DNA of 64,000 nt from Octadecabacter algicola (lineage in GTDB: Bacteria; Pseudomonadota; Alphaproteobacteria; Rhodobacterales; Rhodobacteraceae), in the NCBI RefSeq assembly GCF_021532625.1, contig NZ_JAKGAR010000001.1, positions 62,001 through 126,000 of the forward strand. Direction: 5' to 3'. Below the pieces are notes generated by a model that saw nothing but the letters and a program-made list of their open reading frames with translations, searched no databases and had not been told where the DNA came from. This document shows, one piece after another, positions 58,595 through 64,000 of the stretch (position 1 is the stretch's first letter; each line of letters begins with the position of its first letter). The position numbers and the translations under genes are program-made.

Positions 58595-59374
58595 ATGGAT
58601 ATGGGAATTAAGGGTAAACGGGCGTTGGTTTGTGCGTCGTCAAAGGGATTGGGGCGCGGTTGCGCCGAGGCTTTGGCGGCCGAAGGTGTCGACTTAGTGC
58701 TAAATGCACGAGGGGCGGACGCGTTGGAAACAACCGCACAAGCGATCCGCGATGAACACGGGGTCGATGTTGTTACTGTCGCAGCCGATGTCACGACCCA
58801 AGACGGCCAATCCGCTGTCATCAAGGCGGCGCAAGGTGTTGATATTTTAGTGACAAACGCGGGTGGTCCGCCTCCGGGGTCATGGGCCGACTGGGGACGG
58901 GATGATTTCATCGCCGCACTTGATGCCAACATGCTGACGCCCATTGCGCTCATTCAAGCTCTGGTACCGACGATGATGGATCGCGGTTGGGGCCGTGTGG
59001 TCAACATCACATCTGGATCGGTTAAGGCACCAATTCCTGTGCTTGGGCTGTCCAACACTGCCCGCACAGGATTGACGGGCTTTGTTGCGGGAACCTCGCG
59101 TCAGGTTGCGGGTTCTGGCGTCACTATAAACAACTTGTTACCGGGCATTCACGCCACGGATCGTGCGCAGTCTTTGGACAAAGGTGTCAGCGACGCACAA
59201 GGCATTTCCATGGAACAAGCTAAGACAAACCGCGAAGCGACGATTCCTGCAGGTCGATACGGCACCCGTGAAGAATTTGGTGCAGCCTGTGCGTTCCTAT
59301 GTTCTGATAAAGCTGGCTTTATCGTCGGACAGAACCTGTTGTTGGATGGTGGGGCGGTGAACGCAACGATCTAG
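58595..59374 (+). CDS. Short-chain dehydrogenase/reductase-fold protein without canonical YxxxK
   Basis: 259 aa, Rossmann fold. Nucleotide loop ASSKGLGRGCAEAL near 15-28, NAGGPPPGSW near the NNAG position, and ITSGSVKAP at the catalytic Ser. The expected Tyr-x3-Lys is replaced by Ser-Asn-Thr-Ala-Arg (LSNTARTG), a trait of an SDR subgroup whose reaction is uncertain. CAGGAGA upstream. Divergent from the Hint gene; an ABC ATPase starts 93 bp downstream on the same strand. Confidence 0.88.
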   Translation: MDMGIKGKRALVCASSKGLGRGCAEALAAEGVDLVLNARGADALETTAQAIRDEHGVDVVTVAADVTTQDGQSAVIKAAQGVDILVTNAGGPPPGSWADWGRDDFIAALDANMLTPIALIQALVPTMMDRGWGRVVNITSGSVKAPIPVLGLSNTARTGLTGFVAGTSRQVAGSGVTINNLLPGIHATDRAQSLDKGVSDAQGISMEQAKTNREATIPAGRYGTREEFGAACAFLCSDKAGFIVGQNLLLDGGAVNATI

Positions 59375-59432
59375 CGTCGTGGCGGGTCATCTCTTGCTCT
59401 GGGGCGTCTGCATTGCTATCTGCCTTATTTAT

Positions 59433-59445
59433 CCGATATTTTCGG
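59433..59445. promoter_or_regulatory. Imperfect inverted repeat upstream of orphan ABC ATPase
   Basis: TTATCCGA-TATTT-TCGGTAA, about 22 bp before the GTG. Spacing and dyad fit an operator, but the arms are short. No regulator can be named. Confidence 0.3.
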
Positions 59446-59467
59446 TAAGGATTAAGGCCGTATCCAC

Positions 59468-60544
59468 GTGACAGACGCTCCACGCTTAGAAATCAAGTCG
59501 TTAAGCCGCTCTTTTGCGGGTCGCAAGGTTGTGGACGATGTCTCGTTGTCGGTGATGGCGGGGCAGGTGACTTGCCTGCTTGGCCCGTCTGGCTGCGGCA
59601 AATCGACGACGTTGCGCATGATTGCCGGCATCGAGATGCAGGATTCCGGATCGATCCTGTCGGACGGGGAACTGCTGTGCGACACGGTTTTTCGCGTCCC
59701 GCCTGAGGGGCGCGGTATCGGGTTAATGTTTCAGGACTTTGCTTTGTTTCCGCACCTAAGCGTTGCGGGCAATGTGGCCTACGGGCTGTCAGGCAGCACG
59801 CGCAGCAACCGGGCACGGGTCGAAGAATTGCTAGAACGGGTCGGGATGTCGGCTCATATCGATAATTACCCACATGAGCTTTCTGGTGGCGAACAGCAAC
59901 GAGTGGCACTTGCGCGGGCCTTGGCACCACGTCCAAGGATCATGTTGATGGACGAGCCGTTTTCAGGACTGGATGATCGACTGCGCGATGAAATCCGCGA
60001 TGAGACTTTGGATGTTTTGAAATCCGAAGGTGCGGCTGTTTTGTTGGTCACCCATGAACCTGGCGAAGCAATGCGCATGGCCGATGAGATTGCCCTGATG
60101 CGGGATGGCAAGATCGTTCAAAAAGGCGCACCCTACAACATCTACAATACGCCCGTTGATAAGGATGCGGCGGGTTTCTTTAGCGATATCAATGTTGTGC
60201 CATCCGAAGTGAATGGCGCGTTGGCCCATACAGCGTTCGGGCGCTTCCTTGTTCCAGGTGTGGCTGATGGCTCGGCAGTGGATATTATTGTGCGGCCTCA
60301 GCACATCAAAATCGACTTTGACCGATCCGGCAAGGGTCCCAATCCGACGATTGCCGATGGCACGCCTGCACGTGGTGTTGTGAAACGCGCGCGTTTTATG
60401 GGCAACGAAAGTCTGGTTGAATTTGTGCTGGATGATGGTTCTTTGATGAAAGCTATCGTTCCGTCCGTCTTCTTGCCCAAAGTTGGCACGGTGCTATGGC
60501 TGATGATCCGGCGCGACAAATGCTTCATTTTCCCGCGCGACTAA
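59468..60544 (+). CDS. Orphan ABC transporter ATPase (FbpC/PotA-like)
   Basis: 358 aa from a GTG. Walker A GPSGCGKST near 38-46, LSGGEQQR near 140, MLMDEPFSGLDD and THEPGEAM; a TOBE-like C-terminal domain follows. No permease or binding protein is next to it, so its partner genes are elsewhere or it serves a shared importer (iron, sulphate or polyamine class). The last 51 bp overlap the convergent WYL regulator gene. Confidence 0.88.
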   Translation: MTDAPRLEIKSLSRSFAGRKVVDDVSLSVMAGQVTCLLGPSGCGKSTTLRMIAGIEMQDSGSILSDGELLCDTVFRVPPEGRGIGLMFQDFALFPHLSVAGNVAYGLSGSTRSNRARVEELLERVGMSAHIDNYPHELSGGEQQRVALARALAPRPRIMLMDEPFSGLDDRLRDEIRDETLDVLKSEGAAVLLVTHEPGEAMRMADEIALMRDGKIVQKGAPYNIYNTPVDKDAAGFFSDINVVPSEVNGALAHTAFGRFLVPGVADGSAVDIIVRPQHIKIDFDRSGKGPNPTIADGTPARGVVKRARFMGNESLVEFVLDDGSLMKAIVPSVFLPKVGTVLWLMIRRDKCFIFPRD

Positions 60545-61180
60545 ACGTTCATAATCGATCAACCGCTTGCCGTCTTCTTCGACGAACAAGGATGGCAGCA
60601 CTCGCATCCCCGTAATCTGGTCAATGCGCAGGTCATCGAATTTCCGTGTGGTATCGCACCAGACAACGCAGGTCCAAAGCCGTCCCCAATAATCCAGCTG
60701 AAGAGGGCGGACCGTGCGATCGCGCCCCGCAATACTAAGTGATAGTTTCTGACGTGCCCGAATAGCTGCGCGGATCTTTGGCAAATGTTGGAACCCGCGC
60801 GCGGCATCCGCAAAGGGGTAAACCGCTAAGGTATTGGGCGCGTTCATTTCTGGCAGCACACCGTCGAGCTTAGCGGCAAGGCTGGCGGCGGCGGTCGCAA
60901 GATCGGGGTCTTGCGCCTGTCCCATGGCTGCAAGGCTGACATGGAGTGCCTCTAGCTCGGCCATGCTTAGGTTCAGCGGCGGCAGCGTGATGGCGGCCGT
61001 AACGCGGAATCCGGTACCGCGTTCGCCTTCGATGGGCACGCCGGACGCGGCTAACGTATCCATATCGCGGTAGATCGTGCGCAATGACACATCCATCGCG
61101 CGGGCCAAATCAGCTGCGCGGTGCAAATCGCCATCTCGCAGGTGGCGAATCAAATTCATCAGTCTGTCTGCGCGTCTCAT
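60494..61180 (-). CDS. YafY-type WYL-domain transcriptional regulator
   Basis: 228 aa. N-terminal HTH (about 1-60, RRADRLMNLIRHLRDG, DVSLRTIYRDMDTLAASGVPI) and a WYL-like domain (about 135-210, LQLDYWGRLWTCVVWCD, IDQITGMRVL). Such proteins repress their own genes or DNA-repair/metabolic targets, often by sensing nucleotides. Convergent overlap of 51 bp with the ABC ATPase. Repeated TGTCA boxes lie upstream. Confidence 0.85.
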   Translation of the reverse strand: MRRADRLMNLIRHLRDGDLHRAADLARAMDVSLRTIYRDMDTLAASGVPIEGERGTGFRVTAAITLPPLNLSMAELEALHVSLAAMGQAQDPDLATAAASLAAKLDGVLPEMNAPNTLAVYPFADAARGFQHLPKIRAAIRARQKLSLSIAGRDRTVRPLQLDYWGRLWTCVVWCDTTRKFDDLRIDQITGMRVLPSLFVEEDGKRLIDYERLVARENEAFVAPDHQP

Positions 61181-61203
61181 AAGACCTCTCTTGGGGATAG
61201 TTT

Positions 61204-61237
61204 TGTCAAAAAACTGTCAGTTGTCAATTTAGTGACA
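61204..61237. promoter_or_regulatory. Cluster of TGTCA boxes upstream of WYL regulator
   Basis: TGTCA at 61204, 61215 and 61222 and its complement TGACA at 61233, in 34 bp, 24-57 bp upstream of the regulator start on the minus strand. The spacing of 11 and 7 bases, with inverted arrangement at the end, suits an autoregulatory operator. It also lies 130-170 bp before tatA. Confidence 0.5.
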
Positions 61238-61370
61238 CAAGAAAGCTAAAACCCTTACAAATATAGGGGTATTTTGTCGTTTCCCCCTTTCATATCCGCC
61301 CAAGCCCCCCTAAGTCTGTTTCCTGCAATGCCAACGCGGGCCAAATGCCCGCCCCTCGTGGAGAGAATAC

Positions 61371-61586
61371 ATGCTCAACAATATCGGCCTTCCTGGCCTT
61401 CTTCTGATCGCCGTCGTGGTGCTGGTCCTGTTTGGCCGCGGCAAAATTTCGTCCCTGATGGGTGAGGTCGGCAAAGGCATCACTGCGTTCAAAAAGGGCG
61501 TTGATGACAGCAAGAGCGAAATCGAAGACGCAATGGCTGAAGACGCCAAAGACGTCACGCCGACTGAAGACGAGACCAAGGTTTAA
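61371..61586 (+). CDS. tatA: Sec-independent protein translocase subunit TatA
   Basis: 71 aa. N-terminal membrane helix (about 5-22, [17 protein letters not shown]), the FGRGKI hinge, then an amphipathic helix ([17 protein letters not shown]). It forms the variable pore for folded Tat substrates. GGAGAG precedes the ATG. tatB begins 40 bp after. Confidence 0.96.
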   Translation: MLNNIGLPGLLLIAVVVLVLFGRGKISSLMGEVGKGITAFKKGVDDSKSEIEDAMAEDAKDVTPTEDETKV

Positions 61587-61625
61587 TAACCTGCTCTTTT
61601 CTCACTTAATTACCGGAGGCGTGTC

Positions 61626-62252
61626 TTGCCCAATCTAAGCTGGATGGAAATGTTGGTCGTCGGGATCGTGGCACTGGTTGTCATTGGTCCCAAGGATTTG
61701 CCGGGTATGTTCCGGCAGGTTGGCCAATTCGTGGGTAAGGCCAAAGGCATGGCGCGGGAGTTTTCCAGCGCCATGAATGCTGCCGCTGATGAGGCGGGCG
61801 TCAAAGACATCAACAAGACACTGAAAGCGGCTGCTAATCCGCAGAAGTTCGGTGTCGACAAAATCCGCGAAGCCACGAAGATGCAGGGCGGTTCTATGCC
61901 TGACCCTGATGCTAAGCCGGAAAACGAAACCGATAAGCTTCGTGCGAAGATGACGGATGAACGCAAGGCGACCGCCAAAAAGATGAGCGATGCCATGGCC
62001 AAAGCGGCCAACGAGCGTGTGGCGGCTGAGAAGGCGGCCGAAGCCGCAACCAAAGCACCAGCGGGCACCGTGAAAGACGCGCCAAAGACTGCGAAAACCG
62101 CGACATCGGCGTCCAAGTCTAAAGCCCCGGCTAAGGCGGGCACAAAGAAAGCGCCTGCCAAAAAGGCCGCGACAAAGGCCAAAGCCAAACCAACAACATC
62201 TGCAAAAACAGCTAAGCCCAAGGCTGCTAAGGCCTCGAAGGACGCGAAATGA
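61626..62252 (+). CDS. tatB: Sec-independent protein translocase subunit TatB with Ala/Lys-rich tail
   Basis: 208 aa. N-terminal PNLSWMEMLVVGIVALVVIGPKDLPGMFR matches TatB (helix, then Pro-hinge). Starts at a TTG after CCGGAGG. The C-terminal 80 residues are Ala/Lys-rich (AKAGTKKAPAKKAATKAKAK), like the tails of NuoE and its neighbour. It receives substrates with TatC. The stop overlaps the tatC ATG (ATGA). Confidence 0.94.
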   Translation: MPNLSWMEMLVVGIVALVVIGPKDLPGMFRQVGQFVGKAKGMAREFSSAMNAAADEAGVKDINKTLKAAANPQKFGVDKIREATKMQGGSMPDPDAKPENETDKLRAKMTDERKATAKKMSDAMAKAANERVAAEKAAEAATKAPAGTVKDAPKTAKTATSASKSKAPAKAGTKKAPAKKAATKAKAKPTTSAKTAKPKAAKASKDAK

Positions 62253-63193
62253 GCCAGACTGATACGTCCGAAGATGGGCTGAACACCGATGAAATGGAAG
62301 ACAGTTCAGCGCCGCTGATTGAACATCTGGCCGAACTGCGAACACGACTGATCCGTGCCGTTCTTGCGTTCATTGTCGGTATAGTGATCGCCTTTACGGT
62401 CGCAGAGCCGATCCTTCAGTTCTTGCTTGAGCCGATTGAAGCCACGTTGCGCGAACTCGGTGACCCGTCCCCGACGATGCAGTATACATCGCCGCAGGAA
62501 TACCTGTTCACCTTATTCCGTATTTCGATGGTATTCGGCTTTGCTTTGGCGTTTCCGGTGATTGGGTACCAACTCTGGCGGTTCGTTGCTCCTGGGCTTT
62601 ACAGCAAAGAGAAGGGCGCGTTCCTGCCGTTCCTGATCGCGTCTCCGGTGATGTTCCTGCTGGGGGCTTCGTTTGCGCACTTCGTTGTGACACCTTTGGC
62701 CATGGCGTTCTTCCTTGGCTTTGCGGATGTTCCGTCCATCATCGCGGATCTTATGGCCGGCTTTGTCGGCGGGACTGATGGCGCGAATGTTGTACCCCTA
62801 GAGGACGAAGGCATTCGCATTACCTTCTTTGGTAAGGTGAACGAAAGCCTCGATATTACGCTGAAATTCATCATGGCCTTTGGCCTTTGTTTCCAGCTTC
62901 CTGTTCTTTTGACCCTCATGGGGAAGGCAGGTTTGGTCAGTGCCGAAGGTCTGCGCAACGTCCGCAAATACGCGATTGTCGGTATCTTGCTGCTCGCCGC
63001 TCTGGTGACGCCGCCTGACATCATCACGCAAGTCATCCTGTTTGTGGTGGTCTACGGTCTTTATGAGATTTCCATCCAGTTGGTAAAGCGCGTCGAAAAA
63101 ACGCGCGAAGCCAAGCTGCGCGCCGAAGGCCTATGGTTTGACGATGAGGAAGAAGACGAAGACCTTGCCAATGATGAAGAGTCCACGTCGTGA
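62249..63193 (+). CDS. tatC: Sec-independent protein translocase subunit TatC
   Basis: 314 aa, six membrane helices, receptor for Tat signal peptides. MEDSSAPLIEHLAELRTRLIR near the start is the conserved TatC cytoplasmic entry; the PTLLPF-like first loop and GFGLCFQLPVLL later are also present. The acidic tail (DDEEEDEDLANDEE) is typical of roseobacter members. Overlaps tatB by 4 nt and the next gene by 4 nt (GTGA). Confidence 0.95.
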   Translation: MSQTDTSEDGLNTDEMEDSSAPLIEHLAELRTRLIRAVLAFIVGIVIAFTVAEPILQFLLEPIEATLRELGDPSPTMQYTSPQEYLFTLFRISMVFGFALAFPVIGYQLWRFVAPGLYSKEKGAFLPFLIASPVMFLLGASFAHFVVTPLAMAFFLGFADVPSIIADLMAGFVGGTDGANVVPLEDEGIRITFFGKVNESLDITLKFIMAFGLCFQLPVLLTLMGKAGLVSAEGLRNVRKYAIVGILLLAALVTPPDIITQVILFVVVYGLYEISIQLVKRVEKTREAKLRAEGLWFDDEEEDEDLANDEESTS

Positions 63194-64000
63194 ATGATGA
63201 AACCTTAGGCCGGATCGCGGATGCGCTGGAACGTTTGTCACCAGCCCCCGCGACCGCGCCTGACTTCAGTGGTGCAGCCTATGTCTGGCACGCCGATCCC
63301 GATCGTTTGGAACCAGTTGAAACGGTCAGCCGTGTTGATCTGTCCCTGTTGATTGGTATCAACCGATCGCGCGATACCCTGCACGCCAACACAGTGCAGT
63401 TTGCCAAAGGTTTGCCTGCCAACAACGCCCTTCTCTGGGGCGCGCGCGGCATGGGAAAATCCAGCCTTGTCAAAGCGATCCATGGCGATGTTCAGGCCAA
63501 ACACGACAAACTGAAAATCGTTGAAGTACAGCGCGAAGATCTACCCAGCATTGGCCGTTGCCTGGCTTTGCTGCGGGGACGTCCTGAGCGGTTTATCATG
63601 TTTTGCGATGATCTGAGCTTTGGTCACGACGATGCCCATTACAAGTCGCTTAAGGCGGTCCTTGATGGTGGTATCGAAGGGCGGCCCGAGAACGTCGTGC
63701 TTTATGCGACGTCAAATCGCCGCCACTTGATGCCGCGTGACATGATCGAAAACGAACGATCAACTGCAATCACCCCGTCCGAAGCGGTCGAGGAAAAGGT
63801 GTCGTTGTCGGATCGGTTCGGGCTGTGGCTCGGGTTTCATCCGTGTGATCAGGACCAGTATTTGGACATGATCCGCGGCTATTGTGATGCGCATGGTGTG
63901 CAGATCGACGATGATACGATGCGCGCTGAAGCCATTGAATGGCAAGCAACGCGCGGATCCCGTTCAGGGCGCGTTGCTTGGCAATATTTCGTCGACCTTG
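63190..64000 (+). CDS. DUF815 family AAA-type ATPase (partial at window end)
   Basis: 270 codons readable from a GTG overlapping the tatC stop (GTGA) to the window end; the C-terminus is cut. Walker A GARGMGKSS near 86-94, then FIMFCDDLSF as Walker B and ATSNRRHLMPR as sensor-like motif, the pattern of DUF815, a family of AAA-like ATPases of unknown role common in alphaproteobacteria. Context with tatABC suggests co-transcription only. True end lies beyond 64000. Confidence 0.82.
   Translation, partial: MNDETLGRIADALERLSPAPATAPDFSGAAYVWHADPDRLEPVETVSRVDLSLLIGINRSRDTLHANTVQFAKGLPANNALLWGARGMGKSSLVKAIHGDVQAKHDKLKIVEVQREDLPSIGRCLALLRGRPERFIMFCDDLSFGHDDAHYKSLKAVLDGGIEGRPENVVLYATSNRRHLMPRDMIENERSTAITPSEAVEEKVSLSDRFGLWLGFHPCDQDQYLDMIRGYCDAHGVQIDDDTMRAEAIEWQATRGSRSGRVAWQYFVDL

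Overview
This window looks like a chromosomal segment of an alphaproteobacterium of the Rhodobacterales (roseobacter group). I infer this from the style of the proteins, the mid-50s GC impression, the nuo cluster studded with small Rhodobacterales-type accessory genes (DUF5333- and DUF5337-like proteins, a long NuoE with an Ala/Lys-rich tail), the short B12-dependent ribonucleotide reductase and the TatABC operon. I saw no tRNA, rRNA, CRISPR array, insertion sequence or prophage. Many genes use TTG or GTG starts and overlap by 1-10 nt (ATGA, TTGA, TAATG), which points to tight translational coupling.

Layout. (1) 5-11738: a uptake-and-hydrolysis locus. A leftward pair (M24 ectoine-hydrolase/creatinase-like enzyme and M20 ArgE-type deacylase) diverges from a rightward operon of a polyamine/opine-type ABC importer (ATPase, binding protein, two unusually long permeases) followed by HyuA/HyuB. 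(2) 11854-28473: mixed central metabolism. It holds phosphoglucomutase; a leftward nrdJ-like gene with a DUF1653 gene; a GST; a PAS-GGDEF-EAL protein; adenine deaminase; a leftward P-loop kinase; a leftward glmU-glmS-alkD-like group; gph; a DegT-type aminotransferase; two tandem LprI-like secreted proteins; and a small membrane protein. (3) 28658-49378: all 14 nuo genes for respiratory complex I, in the order A B C D E F G H I J K L M N. About a dozen extra genes are interleaved, and two intrinsic terminators cut the cluster into segments. (4) 49368-52572: birA, coaX and ribonuclease J follow nuoN head-to-tail. (5) 52587-60544: a DUF2798 membrane protein, a RhlE-type helicase, two poorly known proteins, prfC, a Hint-domain protein, an SDR-fold protein and an orphan ABC ATPase. 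(6) 60494-64000: a WYL regulator, tatABC and the start of a DUF815 ATPase cut by the window end.

How it works together. Region 1 probably imports a small nitrogen compound and opens or deacylates it. Regions 3 and 4 couple NADH oxidation to cofactor genes (biotin ligase, pantothenate kinase) and RNA turnover. TatABC would export folded proteins. The most unusual content is in the nuo cluster: a two-domain tail on NuoE that is repeated on a membrane-anchored neighbour, a pair of tiny exported two-cysteine paralogues, a 39-residue hydrophobic ORF locked between start/stop overlaps, an AT-richer gene of foreign appearance between nuoC and nuoD, and a His/Asp-rich loop in NuoL. Elsewhere, a ribonucleotide reductase lacking one of the canonical redox cysteines and a Hint protein apparently lacking its nucleophile deserve attention.

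All calls rest on reading the sequence and on remembered family features. No database search was run.
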